Notes: generated from the sequence alone by a model not told the origin. A stretch of DNA of 64,000 bases from an uncultured Altererythrobacter sp. (GCA_947492235.1 CANLLZ010000001.1:310001-374000), one strand, 5' to 3'; numbered from the stretch's first letter, positions 1 to 8,875 are shown. Numbers and translations: made by a program.

Positions 1-678
1 GGGATTGCCTTCTTTGCCCCACGTAAGATGCATCAGTCGCGGCGCATGATGGCGGGCTGCGGCCCGTCCGACCGCGTGGACCATGGGATAGCCCTGTTCC
101 AGCGCGTCGCCCTTGATCGTCTCCATCTTTGCGCCATGCGCTTTGACCAGCGCCTCGCATTCGGCCTCGATAGCGGCGGGGCCCATATCTTCTGCGGGAG
201 TGTCGACCATCCGCATGACCTGCATGACGGCCTCGGCCTCGGCGATGGCTGGCTCGATGGCCTTGACCTGTTTGGTCAGCAGCACACGCGGGCCGGTGGC
301 CTTCGGATCGTCTTTGTATTTGGTGAAGCGATATTGCGCCGTCAGCCAGCCATGCATCGCCGGGCCGGGATCGGCAGTGCCGCCCTCCTTGGGAGCGAGG
401 CGGTAGGTGCCCTCCGGCAGGTCCTCGGCCAGTTTGGCGAGGCACCAGCTGGACAGTTCGTCCGGATTGGCCACACCGCCAACGGCGAACCAATCATCGC
501 CATCGGGAACGATACCGACCTGATAGCCTTTTCCGGTGAATTTTTGCCCCGCCAGAGCCGCGCGCTGTCCGCCGGTCAGGGTCTTGGACCACGCCTCGAA
601 GCCGTCTTCATTGACGAGGTGGATGGCAACCGCGTCCTGGTCGCGGTCGGGCTGGATCAGATCGATTGTCTTGCTCAT
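1..678 (-). CDS. M17 (leucyl aminopeptidase) family peptidase, N-terminal part
   Basis: The frame opens at an ATG on the minus strand (position 678) and runs off the left edge of the window without a stop, so only the first 226 residues are visible. The protein begins MSKTIDLIQPDRDQDAV and has the small N-terminal alpha/beta domain of M17 peptidases, then a DTPAEDMGPAAIEAE stretch. That stretch corresponds to the N-T-P-A-x-D-M-x-P segment at the start of the catalytic domain, and it is followed by HHAPRLMHLTWG. The family consists of cytosolic, dinuclear-metal aminopeptidases that trim N-terminal residues from peptides. The metal ligands and the NTDAEGR motif lie outside the window, so activity cannot be judged here. 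It is divergent from map, with about 95 bases between the two starts. Confidence 0.8.
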   Translation of the reverse strand, partial: MSKTIDLIQPDRDQDAVAIHLVNEDGFEAWSKTLTGGQRAALAGQKFTGKGYQVGIVPDGDDWFAVGGVANPDELSSWCLAKLAEDLPEGTYRLAPKEGGTADPGPAMHGWLTAQYRFTKYKDDPKATGPRVLLTKQVKAIEPAIAEAEAVMQVMRMVDTPAEDMGPAAIEAECEALVKAHGAKMETIKGDALEQGYPMVHAVGRAAARHHAPRLMHLTWGKEGNP

Positions 679-773
679 CCGGCCCAATTGGGGGCGATAG
701 CGGCGGCTGGCAATCCCTAGGATTGCTGACCGTCATCTCGCAATTTGACGCCGGAGCCGCTACATGGCTCCGC

Positions 774-1601
774 ATGACCGAATATCAGACCATCACCGCC
801 GCCGACGATGTACAGCGCGACGGGACAATAAAGCTGCACGACGAAAGCGGATTTGCAGGGATGCGCGCCGCCGGGAAACTGGCGGCGGAGATCCTCGACG
901 AAGTGACCACAATGGTGGAGCCGGGGGTGACGACGCTGGAGCTGGATACCGCGATCCGGAGCATGATGCTGGATGCGGGCGCAGTGCCTGCGACTCTGGG
1001 TTATCGCGGATATACACACAGCAGCTGCATCTCGCTCAACCATGTGATCTGCCACGGCATCCCTTCGGACAAGGCGCTGAAAGATGGCGATATTCTCAAT
1101 ATCGACATTACGCCGCTGCTGGATGGTTGGCATGGCGACACCAGCCGGATGTTCTTTGCAGGCGAACCTTCGCTCAAAGCCAAACGTCTGGTCGAGGTGA
1201 CGCATGAGTGCCTGATGCTGGGCATCGAAGCGGCCAGCCAGCCGGGCGCGCGGCTGGGCGATATCGGCGCGGCGATTGCGGCCCATGCGCGGCAGTACCG
1301 TTACGGCGTGGTGCGCGAGTTTTGCGGGCACGGTCTGGGGCGGATGTTCCATGACGAGCCCGAAGTGGTGCATCAGGCCGAGGCCGGCACGGGGCCGGAG
1401 CTAAAGCCGGGTATGTTCTTCACCATCGAGCCGATGATCAATCTGGGTCGTCCCTGGGCGAAGATCTTGAAGGATGGATGGACCGCCGTAACGCGCGATA
1501 AATCGCTGTCTGCTCAGTTCGAGCATTCGATTGGCCTGACCGGCAATGGTGTGGAGATTTTCACGGCGAGCCCCAAGGGGCTGGACAAGCCGCCTTACTA
1601 A
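774..1601 (+). CDS. map: Type I methionine aminopeptidase
   Basis: A 275-residue enzyme that removes the initiator methionine from new proteins. All family landmarks are present: the substrate-binding His in NHVICHGIP (about 85-97), metal ligands D111 in NID and D122 in GDTSR, the His of FCGHGLGRMFH, the Glu of FTIEPM and the Glu of QFEHS. An ATG at 774 gives the usual length for the family. The open frame continues upstream, but the extra N terminus (rich in G, S and W) does not look like MAP. It converges on ccmB, with the two stop codons overlapping by 4 bases at 1598-1601. Confidence 0.93.
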   Translation: MTEYQTITAADDVQRDGTIKLHDESGFAGMRAAGKLAAEILDEVTTMVEPGVTTLELDTAIRSMMLDAGAVPATLGYRGYTHSSCISLNHVICHGIPSDKALKDGDILNIDITPLLDGWHGDTSRMFFAGEPSLKAKRLVEVTHECLMLGIEAASQPGARLGDIGAAIAAHARQYRYGVVREFCGHGLGRMFHDEPEVVHQAEAGTGPELKPGMFFTIEPMINLGRPWAKILKDGWTAVTRDKSLSAQFEHSIGLTGNGVEIFTASPKGLDKPPY

Positions 1602-2257
1602 TTTTCCCGCGCCGCTCTGATCGCCGCTCCGGCGGCAAATGGGGCGAGGGCACACAGAGCCAGACTGATTGCTCCGGCCAAAGCCAGACCAGCGCTGTCC
1701 GGGCGCGAAATGGCGCCCGCTCCGAAGATCAGCACCGGCGCGGCGAGGGGAAGCAGCAGCAACCCGGCCAGCGCCGTTCCTGCTCTAAGCGATGCCATTA
1801 CGGCGGAGACCATCAGTCCGATGGCAGCAAGCCCCGGCGTTCCGGCGAGCAGGCCCAGCACAACCTGACGCAAGCTGTCGCCGCTCAGCCCCAGTAGAGC
1901 CGCGGCGGGCAAACACGCGAGCAGCAGCAGCGGCGCGAAGGCGAGCCAATGCGCCAGCAGCCGCGCTGCCATCGCGCTTTCTTCGGCAATGCCGCGCAGG
2001 GCGAACTGGTCAAACACGCCGGATTCCAGATCGTCCTTCACCAGCCGGTCCAGCGGCAGGATCGCAGCCAGCAAGGCGGCAATCCACAGCACGCCGCCAC
2101 CGGTGCGCGCGAGCAGCGCAGGCTCCGGCCCCACCGCAAAGGGATAAAGCATCGCGACAGCGAGAAAGAACACCAGTGGCAGCAGGGCACCTCCGCGCGA
2201 TCCGCCCGGAAGGAGGAGGCCAAGATCGCGCCTGAGCAGGGTCCAGAACGCGTTCAT
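1598..2257 (-). CDS. ccmB: Heme exporter protein CcmB (ABC permease)
   Basis: A 219-residue very hydrophobic protein with about six membrane segments, beginning [19 protein letters not shown]. The RRDL start, the LPLDRLVKDDLESGVFDQ loop and the overall size match CcmB, the membrane part of the CcmAB ABC transporter used in System I cytochrome c maturation. The start at 2257 makes a 4-base ATGA overlap with the stop of ccmA, which confirms both the start and the operon. CcmC, CcmE and other maturation genes are not in the window, so this pair is split from the rest of the pathway or continues elsewhere. Confidence 0.88.
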   Translation of the reverse strand: MNAFWTLLRRDLGLLLPGGSRGGALLPLVFFLAVAMLYPFAVGPEPALLARTGGGVLWIAALLAAILPLDRLVKDDLESGVFDQFALRGIAEESAMAARLLAHWLAFAPLLLLACLPAAALLGLSGDSLRQVVLGLLAGTPGLAAIGLMVSAVMASLRAGTALAGLLLLPLAAPVLIFGAGAISRPDSAGLALAGAISLALCALAPFAAGAAIRAAREN

Positions 2258-2829
2258 CGCAGCGGTTCCAGCGCCAATTGCGGTATATCGAGACCGGTCG
2301 GCTGGTGCGAGGCAATGACGCAAATGCCCCCTTGCGCCCGGTGGGCGGCAATCAGTCCCGCCACGCTCGCCTGTGCATCGGTATCCAGCCCGTTCAACGG
2401 CTCGTCGAGCAGCCAGATATCCGCCCCTTGGCCGATCATCCGCGCCAGTCCCGCACGTTTGCGCTGACCGGTCGAGAGATAGCGCACGGGTATGTCGAGC
2501 AGCGGCGTGAGGCCGAGCGTTGTGCGCAGCTCCTGACTTTCTTTGCTCCCGTCCAGCCGTTCCCAGAACGCGAGGGCATCGCGCAGGGTGTGATCCATAT
2601 CGAGCGCCAGTCGCTCGTCCAGCACGGCGATGCTGCCGGTGCTGTCCACGCTGCCTGCGAAGGGCCGCGAAAGACCTGCCAGTATCCGCATCAGGCTGGT
2701 CTTGCCCACGCCGTTGGCGCCGGTCACATGCAGCGCTTCGCCCGCCTCCAACGACAGTGACAGGCCGCTGAACAGCAATCGCTCGCCGCGCCGGCAGGCC
2801 AGATCGGTTGCGGAGAGATGCGCTTGCAT
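2254..2829 (-). CDS. ccmA: Heme exporter ATP-binding protein CcmA
   Basis: A 191-residue ABC ATPase. It shows a Walker A motif GANGVGKTS (GxxGxGKT), an unusual signature [14 protein letters not shown] in which the usual LSGGQ is LSTGQ, a Walker [12 protein letters not shown] and a switch His in VIASHQ. LSTGQ and the RKR following it are typical of CcmA. With CcmB it powers release of holo-CcmE during cytochrome c maturation. The ATG at 2829 is chosen because the 23 residues upstream in frame (beginning MLRIPRLL) are not family-like. It is divergent from phhB, with 67 bases between the starts. Confidence 0.9.
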   Translation of the reverse strand: MQAHLSATDLACRRGERLLFSGLSLSLEAGEALHVTGANGVGKTSLMRILAGLSRPFAGSVDSTGSIAVLDERLALDMDHTLRDALAFWERLDGSKESQELRTTLGLTPLLDIPVRYLSTGQRKRAGLARMIGQGADIWLLDEPLNGLDTDAQASVAGLIAAHRAQGGICVIASHQPTGLDIPQLALEPLR

Positions 2830-2896
2830 GGTCGAGGGCGATAAGCGAAAGCCATCAGGTAAACAACGTCCTGCCAGCAATCGAGGAATGCGCAAC

Positions 2897-3187
2897 ATGT
2901 CCGTGGAAAAATTGACCGAGCAAGAGCGCGAGACGTGGCTGACCGCACTCGCAGACTGGCAAATGGCGGACGGTAAGGACGCGATTCAAAGGACCTTCAA
3001 ATTCGCCGATTTCAGCGAGGCATGGGGCTTCATGAACCGGGTTGCCCTGTTGGCGGAAATGCAAGACCACCACCCCGAGTGGTTCAACGTCTACAACACA
3101 GTCGAGATTACTCTGACCACCCATGACGCCGATGGTCTTTCGCAGCGCGATGTGAAGCTGGCGAAGGCGATCGACGCGCTGCTCTAA
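2897..3187 (+). CDS. phhB: 4a-hydroxytetrahydrobiopterin dehydratase (pterin-4a-carbinolamine dehydratase)
   Basis: A 96-residue small enzyme that dehydrates 4a-hydroxytetrahydropterin after aromatic amino-acid hydroxylation. The family core is obvious: [22 protein letters not shown], with the paired histidines, then [14 protein letters not shown] at the C terminus. The start at 2897 has a GAGG about 10 bases upstream, while the ATG at 2888 would leave almost no spacing. A phenylalanine hydroxylase partner is not in the window. The gene ends head-to-head with the short-chain dehydrogenase, separated by a hairpin. Confidence 0.9.
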   Translation: MSVEKLTEQERETWLTALADWQMADGKDAIQRTFKFADFSEAWGFMNRVALLAEMQDHHPEWFNVYNTVEITLTTHDADGLSQRDVKLAKAIDALL

Positions 3188-3189
3188 GG

Positions 3190-3208
3190 GGGGAGGCGTT
3201 ACCTCCCC
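3190..3208. terminator. Hairpin between convergent phhB and SDR gene
   Basis: GGGGAGG, loop CGTTA, CCTCCCC forms a 7-bp perfect stem directly after the phhB stop and overlapping the last codons of the opposing gene. No U-tract follows on either strand, so it is at best a weak or Rho-assisted bidirectional terminator. Confidence 0.4.
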
Positions 3209-4005
3209 AGCGGGCGGCTGTTGTCGCGCGACATCTTGCGCACGCGGCCCGGTGTCCAGCGGGAGGCGAAGGCCATTTTCTTGGCGGTCTTGCCCACCTT
3301 CACGTGCAATTCCTTGCCGTGGACAGCCCGCCAAGCGGCTTCGCCCACTTCTTCCACCGGCGTAATTTCCAGACCGCCATCCTTAACCCGCTGACGGATT
3401 TGCTCGTTCGCCTTGGCGTTGGGGGAATGGTCGAGCAGCGGCGTGTCGATAAAGCTGGGCATTAGGGAGCGGACTTCGATCCCGTGTTCGGCCCATTCCG
3501 CGTCCAGACTTTCGGTCAGCGCGCGCACGCCGAATTTCGTCGCGGAATATACGCTCGCGCCGCCTGTACCATACAGCCCGGCAGCGCTGGCCGTGTTGAG
3601 CAGGCAGGATCCCGGCGCGGTTTTCATGAGATGCGGCATCACAGCCTGCGCGCCGAAAAACGCGCCTTTCAGATTGATGTCGAGGCACCGCTCGATTTCC
3701 TCGACACTGTTTTCCTCCAGCGACCCACCCAGCGGAATTCCGGCATTGTTGGCCATCACATCAATGCGCCCTCCGGCAGCCATGCTGAACGCCTCCAGCG
3801 CGACATCCCACGCTTGCCGGTCCCGCACATCGAACACATGGGCGTAAGTGAACCCGTTGCCGATCAGCGCCTCTGTTTCGCGCATCCCACCTTCATTCAC
3901 ATCGCCGAGACCAATGAACCAGCCTTCGCGGGCAAAGCGCAGCGCGATGGCGCGGCCGATGCCCGATGCGCCGCCGGTGATGAAGATCGATTTGCGTGTT
4001 GCCAT
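3199..4005 (-). CDS. SDR family NAD(P)-dependent oxidoreductase
   Basis: A 268-residue classical short-chain dehydrogenase/reductase. The Rossmann motif TGGASGIG lies near residues 10-17, followed by an acidic residue at the end of beta-2 (GDVNE, suggesting NAD preference), the structural NNAG motif, the catalytic Ser in NTASAAG and YSATK (the YxxxK pair). The C terminus is basic (RKMSRDNSRPLGR), which is a little unusual. The substrate cannot be deduced from sequence. Neighbours are unrelated: it converges on phhB and lies downstream of the S9 peptidase on the same strand, separated by a structured 115-base spacer. Confidence 0.85.
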   Translation of the reverse strand: MATRKSIFITGGASGIGRAIALRFAREGWFIGLGDVNEGGMRETEALIGNGFTYAHVFDVRDRQAWDVALEAFSMAAGGRIDVMANNAGIPLGGSLEENSVEEIERCLDINLKGAFFGAQAVMPHLMKTAPGSCLLNTASAAGLYGTGGASVYSATKFGVRALTESLDAEWAEHGIEVRSLMPSFIDTPLLDHSPNAKANEQIRQRVKDGGLEITPVEEVGEAAWRAVHGKELHVKVGKTAKKMAFASRWTPGRVRKMSRDNSRPLGR

Positions 4006-4040
4006 GTCAGTCAGTCTTTCTCGTCAGGCCGCCGAGGAAA

Positions 4041-4092
4041 GGGGCCGCAGCGTCCTAAGACGCAATAAAGCGCCATAAGACGATGCGGCCCC
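4041..4092. other. Branched inverted repeat in spacer between S9 peptidase and SDR gene
   Basis: Nine-base arms GGGGCCGCA (4041-4049) and TGCGGCCCC (4084-4092) enclose a second hairpin GCGTC-CTAA-GACGC. Read on the minus strand, the structure follows the S9 peptidase stop and is followed by TTTCC, so it could terminate that transcript or protect its 3' end. Confidence 0.4.
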
Positions 4093-4119
4093 GATTGTCA
4101 GCCATAAAGGCGTTTTCGG

Positions 4120-6201
4120 CTACTGGAGCGCTTCGGAGAGGCCCTTCACGAAGTCTGCGCCCTCGACCACTTCGGCGGTGGAAGCCTTCACCGTGTCGCC
4201 AATCGGCTCCGCGCGTCCGCCGAGGCAGGTGGCGAGGAAATTCTCGGTCACGGCATTGAACGCGATGTTGTTCTCCGGCTTGGCGAAGCCGTGGCCTTCG
4301 TCGGGGTAAAGGACGTAGGTGACGGGAATGCCGTTCTCCTTCATCGCCTCGACAATCTGGTCGCTTTCCGCCTGATTGACGCGCGGATCGTTGGCGCCCT
4401 GACCGATCAGCAGCGGCTTGGTGATGTTCTGGGCAGAATAGAGCGGGCTGCGCTCTTTCAGCATCGCGAGGCCTTCGGGCGTGTTGGGATTGCCCATCCG
4501 CTCGTGGAACTGGGCAATCACCGGCTCCCAATAGGGCGGGATGGTTGCCAGCAGCGTTTCCAGATTGGACGGGCCGACAATATCGACACCGCAGGCGAAT
4601 TCTTCCGGCGTGAAGGTCAAGCCAGCCAGCGTGGCATAGCCGCCATAGGACCCGCCCATGATCGCGACCTTGTCCTGCGAGGTTACGCCGCGATCGACAG
4701 CCCACTGGACCGCGTCCAGCAGGTCGTCATGCATCTTGCGGCCCCATTCCAGATCGCCGGCGGAGATGAAATTCTTGCCGAAGCCGGTCGAGCCACGGAA
4801 ATTGGTGCTCAGCACGGCATAGCCGCGATTGGCGAGCCATTGGTGGTAGCTGTTATAGCCATACCCGTCGCGCGCCCACGGGCCGCCATGGACCAGCAGG
4901 ACCATCGGCACCGGCGCGTCGGGCACGCCGTCCGTGTCCGTGTCGGTGCCGGGCGGCAGGGTGAGGTAGCTGGTCAGCGTCAGCCCGTCGCGGCTAGTGA
5001 TCTCCAGAGCCTGCATCGGCTGAAGCGGCGCGCCTTCCAGATCGGGTCGGGAGGTGTACAGCTCGGTCAGCGTTTCTGCATCGCGGTCGAACATATAGAC
5101 CTTGGTGGGGCTGGTCAGCGGGTCGTTCCAGACGATCCATTTACGGTCGTCATCGGTGCGCGAATTGATGCCGTACTGGCCCTCCAGCCGTTCACCCAGC
5201 CAATCCAGTGCCGCGCCGATTTCAGCGTCCAGCGCGGTCCATTCAGTCTTGAGGTAGTTGACCGAGTAGGCCTCTACTTCGCCGGTTTCCTGATCGCGGA
5301 TGGTGCCGCCGATATCGGCCCGTGCATCCTCGGCCACAACAGTGACTTCGCCTGTCGCCATATCGGTTGCGGTCAGGGCGGCGGTGTCGCGGCCCCGGCT
5401 GTCGGTCCAATACAGGATGCTGCCATCGCGGGTGAAGCCAGCAGGATTGGTGGTCAGCGAATCCGCCAGATCGGTGCTGCTGAACGGTTCGTCGGCGGGC
5501 ACATTGTCAGTGACCTTGAAGTAATCCATGCCGCCCGCGGCATTGGGGCGCAGAGCCATGCGGACATCCAGATTGTCGTCCGCGACGAAACCGGCATAGC
5601 CATCGTTCTGGATCATAAGTTCCAGCGCGCCGGTGTTGAGATCGAGCAGGTGCACGTCATGGAACCGCGGGTCGCGGTTGTTCAGCCCGACGAGCACCTT
5701 GTCCTTATACTGGTCCGACGCGCCGACGATCTGGACACGCGTGTTCTCGAAATCGGTCAGCGTGGTTTCCACGCCGCTTTCGATATTCACGCCGTACATC
5801 AGGAAGTTCTCGTCGCCGCCCTTGTCCTGAATATACAGGATGCTCTGACTGTCGGGGGCGAAGAAATACTGGCGGATCGGGCGATCGGTTGCCTTGGTCA
5901 GCACGCGCGCGTCGTCTGGCGCATTGGCTGGCGCGACCCACACGTTCAGCACGCCGTCCACGGGAGCAAGCCAGCCAAGCCACTGGCCGTCGGGGCTGAT
6001 CTGGCCGCCCGCACGGGTCGGGTTGCCGAACAGCGCCTCGCGAGAAATGAGCGGGGCTGCTTCACTTGTTTTGGTCATGTGTGCTCCGGATTGGGCGTGG
6101 TTGCCGCCATGATGATCGGCCAGCGCGGCTTGCGGCATGGCGGTAAGGGCCAATGCCGAGGCAGCGGCCAAGAATGCGATAGATTTGGTGCGGATGGTCA
6201 T
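4120..6201 (-). CDS. S9 family peptidase (prolyl oligopeptidase / dipeptidyl aminopeptidase type), exported
   Basis: A 693-residue serine peptidase. The start at 6201 has an AGGA...GGAG purine stretch upstream and yields a clean signal peptide (MTIRTKSIAFLAAASALALTA...ALA) followed by a short His-rich stretch HHGGNH. Residues about 60-380 form a beta-propeller-like region. The C-terminal alpha/beta-hydrolase holds the nucleophile in GGSYGGY (Ser about 518), an acid in NDPRV, and the His in DEGHGF (about 637). The family cleaves short peptides in the periplasm; HGGPWARDGY is the family's oxyanion-side motif. An internal segment DTDTDGVPDAP is acidic and could bind calcium. It is probably transcribed alone. 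Confidence 0.88.
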   Translation of the reverse strand: MTIRTKSIAFLAAASALALTAMPQAALADHHGGNHAQSGAHMTKTSEAAPLISREALFGNPTRAGGQISPDGQWLGWLAPVDGVLNVWVAPANAPDDARVLTKATDRPIRQYFFAPDSQSILYIQDKGGDENFLMYGVNIESGVETTLTDFENTRVQIVGASDQYKDKVLVGLNNRDPRFHDVHLLDLNTGALELMIQNDGYAGFVADDNLDVRMALRPNAAGGMDYFKVTDNVPADEPFSSTDLADSLTTNPAGFTRDGSILYWTDSRGRDTAALTATDMATGEVTVVAEDARADIGGTIRDQETGEVEAYSVNYLKTEWTALDAEIGAALDWLGERLEGQYGINSRTDDDRKWIVWNDPLTSPTKVYMFDRDAETLTELYTSRPDLEGAPLQPMQALEITSRDGLTLTSYLTLPPGTDTDTDGVPDAPVPMVLLVHGGPWARDGYGYNSYHQWLANRGYAVLSTNFRGSTGFGKNFISAGDLEWGRKMHDDLLDAVQWAVDRGVTSQDKVAIMGGSYGGYATLAGLTFTPEEFACGVDIVGPSNLETLLATIPPYWEPVIAQFHERMGNPNTPEGLAMLKERSPLYSAQNITKPLLIGQGANDPRVNQAESDQIVEAMKENGIPVTYVLYPDEGHGFAKPENNIAFNAVTENFLATCLGGRAEPIGDTVKASTAEVVEGADFVKGLSEALQ

Positions 6202-6298
6202 GAGTACAAGCTCCAGTTCCTGAGAATGGGGTGGTCGATGTATCAAGTAAGCTTGCTATAATGTCAAACTAACTTTCCATCACAGCCTTGGCGATCAA

Positions 6299-6919
6299 TC
6301 ACAGTGCTTCCATATTGTAGGTATGCCATGCGAACACGGCCATGGCCCCGCGATGGGGGCTCCATGGCTTGGCAATAGCCCTGACCTCCTTCTCGGTCGG
6401 CAGCTTTTCGCCCAATTGCATAATCCGTCCGACGGCCTTCTGCACCGCCAGATCGCCGGCGGGCCAGATATCGGGGCGGCCTTCTGCGAACAGCAGGTAG
6501 ATCTCTGCCGACCAGCGCCCGATGCCCTTGATTTTGGTCAGTTCGGCAATGGCTTCTTCATCGCCTGTTGGCAGGTTTTCCAGATCGAGCACGCCGCCAT
6601 CGACCAATTCGCACAGCGAACGGGCATAGCCTTGCTTCTGTCGCGACAGACCGCAGGCGCGCAGTGTATCGAAATCGCGCGCCAGCAGCTCGCTTGCCTC
6701 CATTGCTTCCCCTAGCTCCGCCTCCAACTTGCGCCAGACGCTCGCGGCGGCGGCCACGCTCACCTGCTGACCGACAATTGTTCTGAGCAGGGTGATATAG
6801 CCTGTCGGGCGGCTTCGCGGCTCCGGATATCCCGCGATTTCCAAGCTGCTGGCAATGTTCGGCTCGCGTGCCGCGAGGTCATCCAGCCCGTCTTTGATCT
6901 GCTGCGCCGTCAAACCCAT
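6299..6919 (-). CDS. DNA-3-methyladenine glycosylase (AlkA / HhH-GPD family)
   Basis: A 206-residue base-excision repair glycosylase. It has the helix-hairpin-helix LTKIKGIGRWSAEIYLLFA and, about 15 residues later, the catalytic Asp in PAGDLAVQ, the arrangement of the HhH-GPD superfamily. RTIVGQQVSVAAA is the conserved helix that precedes it. It lacks the N-terminal domain of E. coli AlkA and the Fe-S loop of Nth/MutY, so it belongs with the short bacterial 3-methyladenine glycosylases. It excises alkylated purines from DNA. It is divergent from the ferredoxin gene, with 129 bases between the starts. Confidence 0.87.
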   Translation of the reverse strand: MGLTAQQIKDGLDDLAAREPNIASSLEIAGYPEPRSRPTGYITLLRTIVGQQVSVAAAASVWRKLEAELGEAMEASELLARDFDTLRACGLSRQKQGYARSLCELVDGGVLDLENLPTGDEEAIAELTKIKGIGRWSAEIYLLFAEGRPDIWPAGDLAVQKAVGRIMQLGEKLPTEKEVRAIAKPWSPHRGAMAVFAWHTYNMEAL

Positions 6920-7048
6920 GCCGTGTTCCTATCAGAATTGGTGCGGCCCATAGGCCTCTCTTGCGTAATGTCGCTGCACCGCTTAGCAGCCGCCCTTCAT
7001 ACCCCGATAGGGGCTTAGGTGAACGCAGTAGACAGGAAGACACGCATT

Positions 7049-7366
7049 ATGCCCAAGCTGGTAGTCGTCACGCGCGAAGGTGAAGAATCCACAATCGATG
7101 TGGATGATGGCGTAACCGTTATGGAAGCAATCCGTGACAATGGCTTCGATGAATTGCTGGCGCTGTGCGGCGGCTGCTGCTCCTGCGCGACCTGCCACAT
7201 TGTGGTGGACCCTGCTTTCACCGACAAACTGCCCGAAATGAGCGAAGACGAGGATGATCTGCTGGAATCTTCCGATCATCGCACGGAAACATCGCGCCTG
7301 TCATGCCAGATCCCGTTCACGGACAAGCTGGACGGCCTCAAAGTGACTATCGCCCCTGAAGATTAA
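7049..7366 (+). CDS. [2Fe-2S] ferredoxin, adrenodoxin type
   Basis: A 105-residue electron carrier. The cluster ligands fit C-x5-C-x2-C...C: the [10 protein letters not shown] segment and a final Cys in SRLSCQI. The DEDDLLES patch is the acidic partner-binding face of vertebrate- and putidaredoxin-like ferredoxins. AGGAAGA lies about 8 bases before the ATG at 7049. Such ferredoxins serve cytochrome P450s, ring hydroxylases or Fe-S assembly; no obvious partner is adjacent, and cysteine synthase follows 42 bases downstream. An extra Cys next to the second ligand (GCCSC) is visible. Confidence 0.9.
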   Translation: MPKLVVVTREGEESTIDVDDGVTVMEAIRDNGFDELLALCGGCCSCATCHIVVDPAFTDKLPEMSEDEDDLLESSDHRTETSRLSCQIPFTDKLDGLKVTIAPED

Positions 7367-7408
7367 GTTTGGTTGTTGAGGGGGTGCGGGCAAGCTAATT
7401 CGGCATCC

Positions 7409-8422
7409 ATGAATATAACAACCCCCTTCGCCAACACTCTCGACCTTATCGGGAAAACCCCGCTTGTCCGCCTGAACGGGCCAAGCGAGGCGGCCGGCTG
7501 CGACATTTACGGCAAGTGCGAATTCGCCAATCCGGGCGGCTCGGTGAAGGACCGCGCGGCGCTGGGCATTATTCGCGATGCGGAGGCTTCCGGCGAATTG
7601 CAGGCCGGCGGCACTGTGGTGGAGGGGACTGCAGGCAATACCGGAATCGGTCTGGCGCTGGTGGCGAACGCGCTGGGCTACAAAACGATCATCGTGATGC
7701 CCGACAATCAGAGCCGCGAGAAAATGGACACGCTGCGGGCGCTGGGCGCGCAGCTGGTCACTGTCCCGCCGACCAAATACGCCGATTGCAACCACTTCGT
7801 GCACACCTCACGCCGTTTGGCTGAGGAAACCGAAGGAGCGATCTGGGCGGGCCAGTTCGACAACACGGCCAACCGCAAGGTGCATATCGAGACCACCGCT
7901 GCCGAGTTGTGGGAGCAGCTGGAAGGGCGGATCGACGGCTTTACCTGTGCAGCGGGCACGGGCGGCACGATTGCCGGTGTCGGGATGGGCCTGAAAGAAC
8001 GCGACGAAAACTGCGTCATCGCGCTGACCGACCCGCATGGCGCGGCGCTCTATAGCTATTTCAAAGATGGCGAGCTGGCTTCGGCTGGAACATCGGTGGC
8101 CGAGGGGATCGGGCAAGGGCGGATCACCGCCAATCTCGAGGGCGCGCCGATCGATACGCAGTACCGTATCGGCGATTCCGAAGGCCTGGAATGGGTCGCG
8201 CGTCTGCTGCGCGAGGAAGGGCTGTGCCTCGGTCTTTCCAGCGGAGTCAATGTGGCGGGCGCTGTAGCTCTGGGCCGCGAACTGGTGGCGCAGGGGCGCA
8301 AAGACGCGCGGGTCGCGACGATCCTGTGCGACAGCGGGTTCCGCTATCTCTCCACGCTCTACAATGCCGACTGGCTGCGCGAGAAGGACCTGCCGGTCTT
8401 CGAATGGCTGGAGCAGACCTAA
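7409..8422 (+). CDS. cysK: Cysteine synthase family PLP enzyme (O-acetylserine sulfhydrylase)
   Basis: A 337-residue fold-type II PLP enzyme that makes cysteine from O-acetylserine and sulfide. The cofactor lysine is in GGSVKDRAAL (Lys47), the substrate loop is EGTAGNTGIGLAL, the phosphate-binding loop is CAAGTGGTIAG, and a Ser in LCDSGFRY contacts the pyridine ring. It is somewhat longer than E. coli CysK (323). The start at 7409 gives the usual N terminus (TLDLIGKTPLVRL). It lies directly behind the ferredoxin and probably shares its transcript. A role as a cystathionine beta-synthase-like enzyme cannot be excluded. Sulfide would come from the cysI/cysH block at 39-42 kb. Confidence 0.85.
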   Translation: MNITTPFANTLDLIGKTPLVRLNGPSEAAGCDIYGKCEFANPGGSVKDRAALGIIRDAEASGELQAGGTVVEGTAGNTGIGLALVANALGYKTIIVMPDNQSREKMDTLRALGAQLVTVPPTKYADCNHFVHTSRRLAEETEGAIWAGQFDNTANRKVHIETTAAELWEQLEGRIDGFTCAAGTGGTIAGVGMGLKERDENCVIALTDPHGAALYSYFKDGELASAGTSVAEGIGQGRITANLEGAPIDTQYRIGDSEGLEWVARLLREEGLCLGLSSGVNVAGAVALGRELVAQGRKDARVATILCDSGFRYLSTLYNADWLREKDLPVFEWLEQT

Positions 8423-8492
8423 CGCGGCAGCCGTCCAGAGGCGGTAACGCAAGATGATTGACGGGCTGCCGCGTCGCGGGCAGAATCCCGCG
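8422..8492 (+). other. Two consecutive inverted repeats after cysteine synthase
   Basis: ACGCGGCAGCC (8422-8432) pairs perfectly with GGCTGCCGCGT (8464-8474); immediately afterwards CGCGGG-cagaat-CCCGCG (8475-8492) forms a second hairpin that ends two bases before the next ATG. There is no U-tract. It may attenuate or terminate the upstream message, or hinder translation of the next gene. Confidence 0.35.
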
Positions 8493-8494
8493 TC

Positions 8495-8872
8495 ATGGCT
8501 TTGATCCCCTTAAGCAGATTGATCCGCGGCAGCGATGCCGAGGACAGCGCCGCAGAATCCGGCGTGCGTGCCCGGGCGCCGCTCGGCGGTTCACGCAGCG
8601 AGGCGATCCAGCGTTTGCAGATCGGCGTCGGCGGGCTTGTCTCCATGGTGTTGCTGGTCGGTGTCGCCAATATCGTGATCGACAGCGCGCGCGAGACGGA
8701 AGCAACGACAGTCCCCGAGGCAGCCGCAACCGTAGAAGCAGAAGCTCCGCAAAATGATCCATTGGCCGATGCCGGTATCGTGCCCGATTTGCCTGCCGAG
8801 GCGGAGGAAGAGCCCTTGCCCGAGGGGCCGGTCGTGCCAGAGCAAGGCGAAGGCTTGCCGCCTGCAGAATAG
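8495..8872 (+). CDS. Hypothetical single-span membrane protein with acidic Pro-rich tail
   Basis: A 125-residue protein I do not recognise. Residues about 1-40 are polar with an Arg-rich patch. Residues 42-62 (LQIGVGGLVSMVLLVGVANIVI) form one membrane segment, and the remaining 60 residues are acidic and rich in Pro, Ala and Glu (EAEEEPLPEGPVVPEQGEG), as expected for a flexible periplasmic or cytoplasmic tail. Codon use and GC match the neighbours. It is followed after 3 bases by the lipoprotein gene, suggesting co-expression. No Shine-Dalgarno is visible; a hairpin sits right in front of the ATG. Confidence 0.55.
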   Translation: MALIPLSRLIRGSDAEDSAAESGVRARAPLGGSRSEAIQRLQIGVGGLVSMVLLVGVANIVIDSARETEATTVPEAAATVEAEAPQNDPLADAGIVPDLPAEAEEEPLPEGPVVPEQGEGLPPAE

Positions 8873-8875
8873 GCC

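Noticed and set aside
28..720. Plus-strand frame at the left edge
   Set aside because: The minus strand reads as an M17 aminopeptidase N terminus; the plus frame shows only shadow composition.
4291..6261. Plus-strand open frame of about 656 codons opposite the S9 peptidase
   Set aside because: The minus strand carries signal peptide, propeller and catalytic triad; the plus frame has no domain.
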